In this document: one piece after another, positions 35,271 through 48,270 of the stretch
Layout: each line of letters opens with the position of its first letter
How positions within the stretch are numbered: the first letter of the stretch is position 1
Assembly: GCF_029873635.1 (NCBI RefSeq)
Contig: NC_080422.1
Coordinates: 9,765,764-9,829,763 of the forward strand
Direction of reading: 5' to 3'
Source of the DNA: Malania oleifera
Lineage: Eukaryota > Streptophyta > Magnoliopsida > Santalales > Ximeniaceae
Length of the DNA stretch: 64,000 bases
Made by a program: the position numbers and the translations under genes
Notes under the pieces: model-generated
What the model saw: only the letters and a program-made list of their open reading frames with translations
The model's database searches: none
What the model was told of the DNA's origin: nothing

Positions 35271-37086
35271 ATCTTCCCTTCACTTGTGAGTTCTAACTGC
35301 CCCCCTTGAATGGAAATCATCTCCTTCACTTGTGCTGGGTATAGGATCCCGATGACTTAGGAAGCGACTACTCAGGTGTAGGATCTTGGGAGTCTAATGA
35401 TTACTCGAGTGCAGGATCTCGAGAGCTTGATGAATTGTCTAATTGAAGATGAATGCTCGAGTATAGGATCCCGAGAGCCTGATGAATTGTCGAATTGAAG
35501 ATGAGTGTTCGGGTATAGGATCCCAGGAGCTTGATGACCTAATTTGGTCCTAAAGGCTGGTATGCCAGTTTCAAAATGGATGCTAAAATTTGGGCTAGGG
35601 TCAATTGCCCCAGTTTCGGAGTGGATGACTTGACTAAGACCTGGGCCAGTTGCCCCAGTCTCGGAGTAGATAGGTCCATTTGTACCTAGGTCAGTTGCCC
35701 CAATTTTTTTTAGTGAAACATGGATTGCTTAGACAAGGATGACAAGATAGTGTGAACGAATGATGCTATGTGGTGTATGCATGTTGCTACTTATGATGCT
35801 AGAATGCAGGGATGCATGCATGTTGTTTGATATGATACCAGAACATAGGGGTATGTATGCATGTTGCATGATATGATACGTATGTATTCTTCTTCTTCTT
35901 CTTCTTCTTCTTCTTTTAAATGCAAGGAAATGCATGAAATGTATAATGATGCATGAACTTCATTTTTCCAATGCGCCTGTAATCAATAACTCAATCTATG
36001 ATATTGGCTATGTTGTCTCTGAATTGGTTCCCCTGAAACGCAACCCAAAACCTGCTTTAACTAAATGGATTTATAACTGATCTTGGCCCAATTTTCTTAA
36101 TGGAGGTGGTTGACTTGGTTCAAATGAAACTCAATCACCAAATCTGCCCTAGTTGAATGGATCTTTAACTGATCTTGGCCCTGTTTTCATATTCCAATTT
36201 GATAAGAAGGTGCTTGAATGGGTCCCACTGAAACTAAAATCGGAATTTGCCTCAATTGAATTTATTTGCCACTGATCTTGGCCCTGTTGTTAGATTCTTC
36301 TTGAATAAGCAGATCTCTGAAACCTGACATGACATTTACCCTAGTTAGACTGCTCTTTCTCCACAGGGATCTTCTTTATAGAAACTATTGATGATTCTGA
36401 AACCCTTTGACTATCCATCATCTTTTAAAGTTTTGAAGAGTAAGAAGGTTTTTTTTTTTTTTAAATGATTATGCAATTATGACATCAATTTGCTAAGTCA
36501 ATAGGTCACCCACACAAATAAATGTTTTACCATGTTTCAATGCTATTACAGGGAAAATTCATGCCAGTATTCAAAAGACATATGATGTTGATGTTAATGT
36601 ATTAAACTGAATGACTGATTCTTTCTTTTTACCAACTGCCCCAATTTTATCAAGGGCCACTTCTTCTCTTCTGTTTTATTCTGCTATGAAACCATTGGAA
36701 ATCTCTCATTTAACTGTTGCCTTTAGTTTAGTTAAGTTCAATCTATGTTTTGATTTTAAGATGGTCTTTAAGACTCAGGACGAAACGTAGGCTTAGGGAT
36801 ACAGGTTTTCAGAAGAAGAGGGAAACTAAGGCCCAAAAATCCTATCCCATAATAACATTTTCTGCCCCAATTTGAGTTGAGGCGCTTTGCAAAATATTGA
36901 CCGAGTTATTTGAACAAGCTGCCTACGTACCTTTTAAGGATTAGGTCATTACATAGTTTAGACTCAACATTGAGTCTGAAAAATCATTCAAGACAACAAT
37001 ATGTACCAATCTAGTTAGGACTTTCATTTGGACCGTAATGTAGGCTAGGGGTATGGGTTAAAGAAAGAAAGATTTAAATAAGGCTC
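35271..37086 (-). mobile_element. Non-coding internal region of short-LTR element
   Basis: No coding part is seen. Several tandem arrays fill it: units with GTATAGGATCCCGAGAGC (about 35335-35540), units with CAGTTGCCCCAGTCTCGGAG (about 35600-35702), TGCATGTTG-rich units (about 35770-35880), units of about 110 bases around ACTGATCTTGGCCCTGTT (about 36005-36300), and two blocks sharing CGTAGGCTTAGGG-like sequence about 240 bases apart (36780 and 37020). The region ends at the boundary of the duplication unit. Confidence 0.5.
35887..35915. repeat. (TTC)n microsatellite
   Basis: About nine TTC units inside the short-LTR element. Confidence 0.95.
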
Positions 37087-38369
37087 AAAATTAATATTAT
37101 TATGTTATGATAATATATAATGGTTGAAATTTTGGCAACATATTTCCCTCCCTGCCAATTTATTTCATTAAATGGATTATATATATATATAAATTTATGA
37201 TGACTAAAATGTTTCGGATATAAATATAATTTGGATCCTATTATTAGTCGGTTTTTATTTTACCGAAATGTAATTATTTTGTACAAAAGCCAATTTTATA
37301 ATGGCACTATTTTTTTTTTTTAAATGTCTATAAAGTTTCTCATGTTGAATCACATGAGAATCTTATGGCGTGAACCAAACAAAAATGAAGATTTTGAAAA
37401 TATTGCAGAATTAAGTTTTCTTTTTTGAAATATTGCACGAAGCAGACATCCCATTTTCCAAATGGAGATTCTGAAAATGTCATTTCTTGAAAATATATTT
37501 GTTTCAGTGGATCAAATGTTTTTTTAATATTAAAACATTATTCAAGTATAGTGTGAAAAGATGAGAATAATTAATTTGTCCAGTCATATTATTACGTGCA
37601 TTTTCATTTACAAAAATATAATATTTTTTCTTTAATTTAACATTTTTATATTAAAAAAATCTAATTTTCATATAAAAAAAAAGTAAAAAGTGGGCTAAAT
37701 ATTAATTTGCTTTTGCAAATGGATGTCATTCAACAAAATAATTGTTGGTGTATAGTATAAGCCTAAAAAATTGAGGAGACCCATTTGGAAACAAAATAAT
37801 GACATCTTCATTTGGTTGATGAAAAGAGGGTCGTGGTAATATTAAAGGGTGGAATGAGATGATGAAAAATCGAAATTCATTTGCGCATGAAACAAATATT
37901 TTCTTTGAAGGAAAACTAGACTAATAATGCATGTGATGTATGTACAATATAAAAATTTATTTAATATATTTATAAAATTAATTTATTTTTTATTTTTCTA
38001 TTTCTATAATTTAATTAAATTTTGTTAATGTTGGTCAACAATATTTTATGATGTTAAAAAGTAGACACCAAATAAAGAGTTATATGTGGTTATTAGTAAA
38101 CTATGGATTAGTGATAAAGATTTATATTTACAAACAATGGATTAGTCTATGTAAAGATATAGATACCAAGAACAAACAACATCAATTGAAACAATAATAG
38201 AAAATATTTACAAAATAAAAAAAAAAATGATGCACCTTTTAGTCATAGAGTAAAAACATAATTAAGAGAAAATACATCGGCTGAAATAAGCAACAAATAC
38301 AAATCAATCACAAACTGTATACATACGTAGGAAAACCATTAAATTAACCACTCAAGAGCCATATTTTTG

Positions 38370-39008
38370 TCACATGCAGCTCAAATCTCTAATTATCTTT
38401 GATGGCAAATTAATTGACATGGCGCAATTCATTTCAGTAGACTTCTTCTTCTTCATCACCATCATCAACTGCACCTTTCCACTTAACTTGGCCCGACCCT
38501 CAAGCCTCAAAATCCCCGATTCAATGTCATTTCTAAGCTCTAAGCTGTTGAAGACCCCATTAGAGTTCACATCTGCTGTTACCTCAATTTTTTTAGTAGA
38601 ACGAAACCTTGCTTGCCCCTTGGGAATGATGGCATGCCCCACAAGTATACCCTTGTACGTGAACGTGACATTACTGATTTCAAATTTGTAATTTCCAAAG
38701 TTTGTGTTTTTTATCGTGATTCTAGTGGTAAAACTCATGTTGAAAGATGGCAAACTCATGGTGTTGGTAATGGAGATTTCGCCAATCTTGAGATTGCTTA
38801 GCTTGACCTTGGGGGCTCTAATGCGCATGACAACAAGTGCAAATAGCAAGATGATTGCGGTTTGAAATACCACAAAGGCAACAATATATGCCACCCGTTT
38901 AAGGTTTTTCCTGCGTTGGAGCTCCTTGGACTGCAGAATGCCTACCTCTTGGTCACTTCGTGGCTGCCCTAGTGGGAGAGGATGCGCTTGTTGAGAGTAT
39001 CCTGCCAT
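38370..39008 (-). CDS. LEA_2 / NDR1-HIN1-like membrane protein, copy B
   Basis: This is the tandem duplicate of the gene at 32517-33155: 212 residues, same start, membrane helix (about 39-61) and LEA_2 domain. Against copy A it has E22V, V25L, S35N, D77E, T84M, G85S, T196A and D200N. I count about 18 nucleotide differences in 639, about 10 of them silent, which by rough site counts suggests purifying selection (dN/dS near 0.25). Intact, with the same TATA box (39127-39134), so probably expressed; function as for copy A. The upstream frame extension to 39176 is rejected for the same reason. Confidence 0.92.
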   Translation of the reverse strand: MAGYSQQAHPLPLGQPRSDQEVGILQSKELQRRKNLKRVAYIVAFVVFQTAIILLFALVVMRIRAPKVKLSNLKIGEISITNTMSLPSFNMSFTTRITIKNTNFGNYKFEISNVTFTYKGILVGHAIIPKGQARFRSTKKIEVTADVNSNGVFNSLELRNDIESGILRLEGRAKLSGKVQLMMVMKKKKSTEMNCAMSINLPSKIIRDLSCM

Positions 39009-39126
39009 TTCTTCTCGAAAGAGAAATAAGAAATTTGTAAAAATTTTCCCTTGCCTTTTCTTCTCAAAATGAATTGAGGATGGGAAAATTGCTTGTAGCT
39101 TGAGTGGGTGTAATCCCTTATCTGTG

Positions 39127-39134
39127 TATTTATA
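39127..39134 (-). promoter_or_regulatory. TATA box of LEA_2 gene copy B
   Basis: TATAAATA on the minus strand at the same distance from the start codon as in copy A. Confidence 0.7.
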
Positions 39135-39444
39135 CTCGTGCTCAGTGAGAAAAACGCGCAAAAATAAAACATGCACCTTCCTAGAAATGCATTAAAATGT
39201 GACATTTTTATTTTATACTTGAACGCGTACTGTTATCAGAATATTTAAATTATATAGTATTAAGAAGTCTTACTTTAATGATTACATTTTGTGCATAGCT
39301 ACCCTTAGGAGGTATATCTTATAGTCTTAGAATAATTAATAATAATATATATCTTATATAAACTTTATATATTTATATATATATATATATATATATATAC
39401 ACGCGCGCACACACACCTTTATTAAAAAATAAAAACTTTTGGTT

Positions 39445-39813
39445 GCCCCCACGGATATGATGCGGTGGAAAGGCATCAGCAAGTAAGAAGGAGCATCGGG
39501 GGTTCAATTTCAGGTAGATATACTTACGGAGCCAGCGGTACTTGTGGATGGTGAGAGTTTACTCTATGAGGTAGCGGGGACCGTGGATGGTGAGAGTTCT
39601 CCTTCAGTGGGGACTGTGGATGGTAATGGAAATGTGTCCCAAGGGTCGGGTTGGCCGAACGTCCAACTAATACACAGAAATCATATCTGCATTCCATACT
39701 TTGCCTTGATTAGTGAGACCTGGGGGCGAAGGACGCTGATCCGTAGGTTCAGTGTCGCACCAAGTGGTCCGAAGGTTCGTTGGTGGCTGGAGTTCCTATG
39801 TAATAAAAAAAAA
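39445..39813 (+). mobile_element. tRNA-derived SINE, unit B copy
   Basis: Duplicate of the SINE at 33603, with B box GGTTCAATTTC at 39501-39511, three internal 40-base units and a poly(A) end. Carried here by the segmental duplication, not by a new insertion. Confidence 0.82.
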
Positions 39814-40955
39814 TTGGTTCATTAAAATTTTTAATTTGAATTTTAATATTTTGTTGCAATGTTGTAAGGGTACTACTTTTACTTGAAGTAGATGAAAGGT
39901 CCAAAGGGCTATTTTGAGTCCAAGACAATGTGCCCATATAGTTTGAAAAGGGGTATTTTGAGATTTTAATATGAAAGCTATTTATTTTTTAGTCCGTACA
40001 TAATTGAAAACCCTTAAGTGGACAGTATTCTTTTATAATTTAGTAGATTTTTTTATTTTTTTGAATCTATGACTACAAGCATAAACTAAAAAAGCATAAT
40101 AATAAGACCAACTATAAAATAATATGCAGTTAAAACGGATTGTCCGTAGAATGAAAGTTATAAGGACACTAGAACATTCACATATGTCATTGACTCAAAT
40201 CCTAAATTACCATATTGCAAAGACTTTTATCCTATCCTTTTTACATAATTATTTAATTAAAATCAATAGTATTAATTGAGCGAAAACAAATACTTAAAGA
40301 TCTGCCTAGATTCATACCTTGAAATACAAGTTCATTGAAAATAATACACATAGAAAACACCTCGGTAAAAAATATGTCAAAAGAAAATTTCGTTTTCATG
40401 TGGTATTTAACGCGTGATGTGGTAAAAAAAAAATATTTTCTTTGTAGAATCTCAAGTCTCACTTTAATTGTTAGCCTTCACGTCTACATTCAAGGTGTTC
40501 ATTAATTTGTTTCAATTCAACTTTTCGCAATTTCTTTTTAAATTCAAATGAGAGTAAATTCCCTTAAGAAATAAATCAAATTGTAAAAAAAAATCAATTT
40601 ATATTATTTAGTAATTTTTTTCATGTGACAAGCATTTGAGATATTTTATGCATTTTATAGGTCTAGATTACAATATAGTATATATCTACATAAAATAATT
40701 GATGTATTTTTTGTGACACATATCAATGAATAAGCACTTATTTTTTAGTGACCATGCAACATTGTCACTAATAACAAATTATTAGTCACGCTTTTGGAAG
40801 CTGCTACTAGTAATTATCAGTGACGACTCTACTAGAGACAATACTTTGCGGTTTTAGATTTATCATTAATGTTTGTTAGTAATGATTTTTTCTACAATTG
40901 TAAGCACCGAAAGAGTTCATGAATAGTCTTGATACACACGAGTGAACACTAACTT

Positions 40956-41187
40956 TGTAGTGACCCGAAGAATAATAGTATTTTAATAATAAAGAGGGAG
41001 GAAAATGGAAACAAGAACCGAAAGAGGCAGTAGAAGAATTTGGGCTACTCTGAATTTCGTCGACAAAAGGTAAGGTTCGTCGATGAAATTACTTAAGGAC
41101 TCGTCGACGAGATGACGTGGCTCGTCGACGAAGCCCGCAGTATAAATAGTCCTAAACTCATTTTAATCAAAGAAAATCAGCGCTTCT

Positions 41188-41244
<57 letters not shown>

Positions 41245-42822
41245 CAGTCTCTCCTCCATCTCTCTACAATTTCGGCCTCGTTAGTCACCAAATCGATGAT
41301 CTGAGGCCACCACGACGCTCCTGACGGAGTCCTCTTCAAGTTTGCCGGAGCGGATCGTCATTGGGGCAAAGTTGGAATTCATCCTAATTCCAGGGTAAGA
41401 TCTTTCATTCGGAATTTGGCTTTCTAGTAGTCGTAGAAAATGCTGTAGACGTAAAAATAGTGACATTTTGTTCTGGGGAAAATTATTTTCAGGGTGTCGA
41501 GTAGGAAACCCTGCAGGTGTAGGACCCGTTTCAGTAGGGGATTTTAGTAGGAGTCAGGTAAGAGATATATGCTATGTTAGGCAATTTTACTGTGTTTCAG
41601 TATAAACTATACGTTTTTATCAGATGATTATTCACGATAGAAATTTATACAATTTATCATTTATGTATAATAAGTTCAAAATTACTGTGTGGCTTGAGAA
41701 TATGGGTATAGTAAAGAAACATGTTTTACAGTATTTTCAGGATATGTTTTACAGAATATACAGCCAAGGGTTATGTTTTATAATAATTATAGAATATCAT
41801 GATTATATAGTTTTCAGTATCATGACTTATAGATTACAATTCAGTTCAGAAATACAGATGATACAATTACAGTTTATTACAGTGTCATAGTTAATACAGT
41901 TATTACAGAATCATGGTAAAACAGTTAGTTGTATATAGAAATATATTATATAGTATCAGACCCTGTTGGAACATACAACAAAGCACGTTACCGTAGCTAT
42001 AGATATTCAATTCAGAGTGTAATCACCTATTTAGATAATACGTGATAGTAGGTCGATCGTATAGCGCCTTGACGTGGACAGACTCCCCATCAGATTTGGG
42101 TTGAGGAGGGCAGATCAGACCGAGGGAGTATGGTGGTTTACCCTGGTCGGGTAGCCAGGGTAGATCCCGCCTACGGGCCGCACAACCCTGTCATGGGGAG
42201 TTAAATCAGGACACACAATTATCCACAGGGAAGTTTTCAGTTATTATTATGTATATACAAATTTACAGAGACAAAGAATATACTTATGTACATTAGAAGT
42301 ATTTTTGAATAGAAACCTAAAGTATAGATATGTTAAGCAAGCTGGAATGGAGAGTGGTTTATATTACTTGTATTGCAATTACAGTTTCAATTATACAAGA
42401 TTATATAACAACAGATTTTCATAGTATTGTAACTCATTTGCCACACACTAGCAATAGCATATTTGGTCTTACTGAGCGTTGGCCCATCCCATTACTTTAA
42501 TATTTTTCAGGTGACCCAGGTAGGCGAGCAGACTAGGCTCGCAGATAGAGGGGCTTCAGTACTGCCCTGTCAGTAGACAGTGAGTATGTTTTTGGAATAT
42601 TTTTGTATAGCCCTAACCCAGTTGAGGGTATTTTGGGGAACAATTGTACATGTACACTTTGGTAAACATTTTAGCACTCTGGTATTGTATATAATTATAT
42701 ATGGTTATGTTATTTGATTCTGCTTCTCGCTGCCTAGGTTATTGGTTGGGATTAATCCAGTTTGGTATCAGAGCATTATAAATGTTATAGTATATATAAA
42801 AGTTAAATAGCAGGTCATTACA
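40956..42822 (+). repeat. Tekay-type 5' LTR, subfamily 1
   Basis: This 1867-base LTR starts TGTAGTGACCCGAAGAATAA and ends CAGGTCATTACA. Three or four TCGTCGACGA palindromes (41057-41133) precede TATAAATA (41141-41148) and a (CT)n tract. The primer site TGGTATCAAAGCC follows at 42826-42838. Confidence 0.9.
41192..41240. repeat. (CT)n microsatellite
   Basis: About 24 CT units about 45 bases downstream of the LTR TATA box; the same tract is CT-rich but shorter in related LTRs. Confidence 0.95.
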
Positions 42823-44074
42823 ATTTGGTATCAAAGCCTAGGTTACTAGGTTCTGTAGACTTTAGAGTGCAGCAGAAGCAATACCAGAGTATAAGAAAGA
42901 ATTTGAGGTTCGTTCTGTGGTCTGGGTACATGATTACCGTGGTGGTTTCTGTGTTTTTCCTAAGGTGATGATTTCAGGAAAACCATAGTAAACTATTGTC
43001 GGGTCGTGTGTCTAGGTGACAGAACCGGATGTTGAGTTAAGGTTAGGGAAGGTAGTTGATTTTGAATTGGTATAGGATAGGTTTGTGTAGGAGATAAGGT
43101 TCTTAAGTGTGTTCTTTATTTTTCAGGATGGACCCAGGGAGCAGCGACACGAATGCTAGAGGAGACAGGACAGGACCTTCTAGTGTGGGAGGTGCCAATA
43201 TGGATGTCGTTCTGCGCAGCGTCACCCAGAAGGTGATGGCGGAGATGGCTAGGAGCACTGGAGAGTGTGGTTGCTTGATCAAGCAGTTTACACGGATGAA
43301 GTCCCCATCCTTTGCTGGAGGAGATGACCCTATTATAGTTGAGAATTGGATCCAGGACATTGAAGAGACATTGGCTGTGCTTCCTTGCACAGATAAGCAG
43401 AAGGTAGTGTTTACGGTGTTCAAACTGACAGGGGAGACGAAGCGCTGGTGGAGATTAGCGCGTCTGATAGAGGAGCAGAGGCCGGTTCTAGTTCCAGTGA
43501 CGTGGGACCGATTTAAGGAGCTGTTCTTCCAGCGGTATTTCCCTGCTATCGTTTGCAGCAGAGTTTATGCATCTAATACAGGGGCAGATGACTGTATCCC
43601 AGTATGCGGCTCGATTTATTGAGTTGTCACGTTTTGCTCCATATCTGGCACCTGATGAAGAGAAAAAGGTCAGGAAGTTTGAAGAGGGATTGAGGCATAA
43701 CTTGTTTGAGCAGGTGATTGGTTTCAGAGCTCAGACATTTATGGAGGTTGTAGACAGAGCTGCGATCACTGAGAGTGGTATACAAAGGGGTATAGCGGCT
43801 CAGAATCAGAGGAATAGGCCTGCACCTCAGAGTTTTCAGGCTGACTCCAGTAGGGCTCTATGGAGAGGAGGTCAAGATAGGAGAGATCAGCGGCTGACGA
43901 CAGGACCCCGTGGGAATCAGGGTACGTCGACTTAACCGGTATGTCAAACGTGCGGGAGACGTCATTTAGGGGAGTGCTGGGTAGGTAGAGGGGTATGTTA
44001 TCGCTGTGGAAGACTCGGTCATGTGGTACGCGAATGCCCAGGTCAGCCAGATCAGGTCCCAGCTATGGTTGAAA

Positions 44075-44218
44075 ATACTAAATTCTGGTATTGTATATAC
44101 ATGTGTGTGTGGTTATGTGATTTATGTTTTTCCGCTGCATAGGTATGCCCATTACATGCAGGTGTTGGAGTAATTTATTATTAGAAAAAAAAATGGTGAA
44201 AATTTTGAGGATGCTACA
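44075..44218 (+). repeat. Tail of Tekay-type LTR, subfamily 2
   Basis: The stretch with CTGGTATTGTATATAC to TTTTGAGGATGCTACA resembles the end of the LTR at 51152-53310 more than that of 40956-42822. The primer site TGGTATCAGAGCC follows at 44222-44234. Confidence 0.8.
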
Positions 44219-47200
44219 TTTTGGTATCAGAGCCTAGATTGCTAGGTTTTGTAGACTCTAGAGTGCAGCAGAAAGTAATACCAGAATATAGGAAAAATAT
44301 TTGAGGTTTTGTTCTGTGGTCCGGATACGGGATTTCGTAATTGTTTCTGTGTTTTTCCTGAGGTGACGATTCAAGGAAAACCATAGTAAACTGTCGATGA
44401 GTCATGTGTTTGGGGTGCAGGAGTGGATTTTGGGGTTACGAGCAGGAGGGATAGTTAATAAAGGATTTGAAGTTTTAGTTGAATAAGTTGGGTCTGTAGG
44501 AAAATAGAATTTTGATATGGCGTTCTATGTGTTTGCAGGATGGACCCAGGAGGCAATAGCGCTCACGCCTGGGGATGATGGAGTTGGTCCTTCTGGCGCA
44601 ATAGGTGGGGATTCAGATGCTGTGCTACATAGTGTGGCTCAGCAAATTATGGCTGAGATAGCACGGACCTCTAGAGAGCAGGGAGGTCCATCCTCAGCTT
44701 AGGGATGTACCATAGAGAAGTTTATGAAGATGAATTCGCCAGCTTTTTCTAGAGCGACCGATCTTGCAGTTGCGAAGAACTGGGTGCAAGAGTTAGAGAA
44801 GATTCTGACAGTACTTCACTGCACTGACGAGCAGAGAGTTATGTACGCTACATATAGATTGGCAGGGGAGGCAGAGAGATGGTGGACAACCACTAAACTG
44901 TTGGAAGAGCAGAGGACAACTCCAGTATCGATGACCTGGGCCCGTTTTAGGGATATATTCTTTGATAGGTATTATCCTGCTTCAGTTAGAGAGGCCCGAA
45001 TTTAAGAGTTCCTGAGCCTGTCCAAGGGGTCGATGACAGTCCAGTAGTACGCGACAAGATTTATCAAGCTCTCGCGTTTCTCCCCATATATCGTCCCCGA
45101 TGAAGTAAAGAAGGCCAGAATGTTCGAGAGAAATTTGAGGCGAGATATCTATAGGCAGGTGGTGGTACTGATGATCCAGGATTTTACAGAATTGGTTGAC
45201 AGTGCCATTATAGCAAAGGAAAGTTTACCGAAAGAGATTGAGACATAGAGTCAGAAGAAGAGGACTGCACCTTCAAGCTTTCATGAGGGTCTCAACTGAG
45301 GCCCTTGGAGGGGAGGTAGATCTAGCGGAGGTCAGAGATAGATGGTAGAGCAAGGTGGATCTTAGGGTAGTCATCTTCCCGCCATTTGTAACAGATGTAG
45401 ATGGAGACACCCAGGTGAATGTCGAAATTGGGAGAATGTTTGCTACCACTGTGGGAGACCTGGTCATATGGCTCGATCCTGTCAGATGACACCAGGTTAT
45501 TTACAGGTTCCTAGGCCATTTCGAGGAGCCAAGCACCCCGCGGAGGTCAGCAGAGAAACACTGCGCTGGCGAGGGTCTATGCGTTGACACCGAGAGACGT
45601 TGAAACAGCTGGAGACATGGTTATAGGTACCCTTACTGCTCTACCATATACAATTGTTGTTATTTTTTTTTATACATGTGCCACTCATTCCTTTATATCG
45701 GCGGGGTATGTCAGAATAATTGGGGTAGAGACTCAGCTACTAGATGTAGAACTGTCTGTGGGTACGCCGATGGGATCTGTGGTTAGATGTAGGAGGGTAC
45801 TTCGAAATTTTCCAGTAAGTATTCAGGAGAGAGTGCTATTAGCCGATCTTGTGGTCCTAGATATGCAGGGGTTTGATGTGATACTGGGCATGGATTGGTT
45901 AGCAACTTATCACACAAATATTGATTGTCATATGAAAGAAGTAATTTTTAGACCCCTGGCCGAGTCAGAGTTTAGATTTATGGGTTCACGTGTACGTGCC
46001 TCACCATAGCTAGTGTTGGCTATTCAGGTGAAGAGATTGTTACAGGGTGGTTGCCAGGGGTATGTCACATACATAAAAAAATTGCCAAAAGAAGAATTGA
46101 GACAAGCTGATATACCAGTAGTGAGGGAATTCCCAGATGTATTTCTAGAAGAATTGCCTGGTTTACCACCAGATCATGAGATTGAGTTCACTATAGACTT
46201 GTTGCTGGGATCTGCACCAGTATCTAAAGCACCGTACCGTATGACACCAGTCGAGTTGAAAGAACTGAAAGATCAACTACAGGAATTACTGGATAAAGGT
46301 TTTATCAGGCCCAGTGTGTCCTTCTGGGGAACGCCAGTTCTGTTCGTGAAAAAGAAATATGGAACCATGAGATTGTGCATCGATTATAGGGAGATAAATA
46401 AATTGAAAGTCAAGAATAAATATCCTCTCCCTAGGATCAATGATTTATTTGATCAGCTCCAGGGGACCTAGGTTTACTCTAAGATTGATCTGCAATCAGG
46501 TTACCACCAGGTGAAAGTTAAAGCAGAAGACATTTTGAAGACCGCATTTCGTACCTGGTATGGGCATTACGAGTTTTTAGTGATGCCATTTGGGTTGACT
46601 AATGCACCAGCGATTTTCATGGATTTGATGAATCGGGTGTTCCACTAGTATTTGGACAAGTTCGTGGTTGTGTTTATTGATGATATACTGGTCTACTCGA
46701 GGAATTTTGAGGACCACGAGCATCATTTGAGACTGGTGTTGCATGTATTAAGGGAAAAGAAATTATATGCAAAATTCAAGAAATGTGAGTTTTGGTTAAG
46801 GCAAGTCACATTTCTTGGCCACATGATCTCAAAAGCAGGTGTATCAGTTAATCCAAGCAAAATAGAGGAAGTGGTGAATTGGGAGAGGCCGGGAAATGAT
46901 CAGGAAGTCAGGAGTTTTCTGGGGTTAGTAGGTTATTACCGACGCTTTGTGGATGGTTTCTCCAAGCTATCAGGTCCATTAACACGACTTACGAGAAAAA
47001 ATGTAAAATTTGAATGAACTAATGACTGTGAGCAAAGTTTTCAAGAGTTAAAGCAGCGGTTAGTTTCAACTCTAGTACTGGCTATTCCATCAAGGGAGGA
47101 CAGTTTTGTAATATACAGTGAGGCCTCTTTGAAGGGTCTTGGATGCATGTTGATGCAGCACGGCAGGGTTATTGCATATGCGTCTAGGCAGCTTAAAGAA

Positions 47201-47573
47201 TATGAAATGAATTATCTTGTCCATGATTTAGAGCTTGCTGCAGTGGTGCATGCTCTCAAGATCTGGAGGCATTATTTATATGGTGGAAAGTGCGATATTT
47301 TCACTGATCATAAGAGTTTGAAATATTTCTTTACCCAGAAAGAGTTGAATATGAGGCAAAGAAGGTGGCTAGAGCTTATTAAAGACTACGATTGCACGAT
47401 TAGTTACCACCCAGGAAAAGCAAATGTAGTCGTTGATGCTCTGGGTAGGAAATCAGGGGGACCCGTATTGGCAGCTATGGAGATTTAACACTCAATTCTG
47501 GTGGATTTGGAGAGGCTCAGTATAGAATTGGTGGAGGAGAGTCCTAAGGCAGTTATTGCCAGTCTAGTGGTTC

Positions 47574-48270
47574 TGTAGTGACCCGAAGAATAATAACCTT
47601 TTAATAATAAGAGGGAGAGAAAATAGATACATAAATAGAAGGAGGCCGTAGACAGCGTTCATCGACGACATTGCATTTTGGAGATAATATTAAATAATTA
47701 TAGTTGCGGGAAATTGCCAAGCTTCGTCGACGAACGCAGGGTTTCGTCGACGAAGGCTTTAAGGATTTCATCGACGAATACAGGGCTTCGTCGATGAGAA
47801 AGTACCAAGAGGGGTTTTGAGGCGGCCTGAATTTCGTCGACAAATACAGGGCTTCGTCGACGAATTTAATGAAGGACTCGTCGACGAATCCGGCAGTATA
47901 AAAATGGGAAAACCAAGATTTTTATCATTTTTCTCGCCGCTCTCTCTTTCCTCTCTCTCTCTCCTACGACTCTCTCTCCCTTCTCTCTTCGTTTCTAGCC
48001 CCACCAGTCACCAAATCGACGATCCGAAGCTACCACGACGCTCCTGGTGGAATCCTCTACAAGTTTGCCGGAGTGGATCGTCGAAAAAACGAAGTTGGAT
48101 TTCATCCCAAATTCAGGGTAAGGTCTTTTATTGAGTCTTTGACTTTCTGGCAGTTATAGGAAATGATGTAGACTAAGAAATAATGAAATAATAGTGATAA
48201 TAAAATAATAATAATAATAATACAATGAGAAAGGACCCCTTATTCTATTTGGTTAGGGTAAAAATAGGGT
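47574..48270 (+). repeat. Head of Tekay-type LTR, subfamily 1, inside pol
   Basis: Starts TGTAGTGACCCGAAGAATAA like the LTR at 40956, with TCGTCGACGAA palindromes (about 47660-47890), TATAAAAA (47897-47904), a CT-rich tract and the CAGGGTAAG motif. It stops near 48270, where pol sequence resumes. Confidence 0.85.

Larger units (their letters stand above)
31164..37086. repeat. Segmental tandem duplication, unit A
   Basis: The unit starts AAAATTAATATTATTATG at 31164 and the same sequence restarts at 37087, giving a period of about 5.92 kb. Unit A contains an LEA_2 gene, a SINE (33603-33973), AT-rich DNA (33974-35098) and a short-LTR element (35104-37086). Matching parts of the two units differ by about 3 percent by eye plus small indels; about 110 bases near 32178-32290 have no counterpart in unit B. 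The unit's non-coding stretches hold no other gene I can see. Confidence 0.92.
37087..40955. repeat. Segmental tandem duplication, unit B
   Basis: The second copy of the unit begun at 31164, in direct orientation. It holds the second LEA_2 gene and SINE and continues into the first 57 bases of the short LTR, where the Tekay composite interrupts it at 40956. The flanking non-coding DNA (37087-38369, 39814-40893) matches unit A and holds no other gene. Confidence 0.92.
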
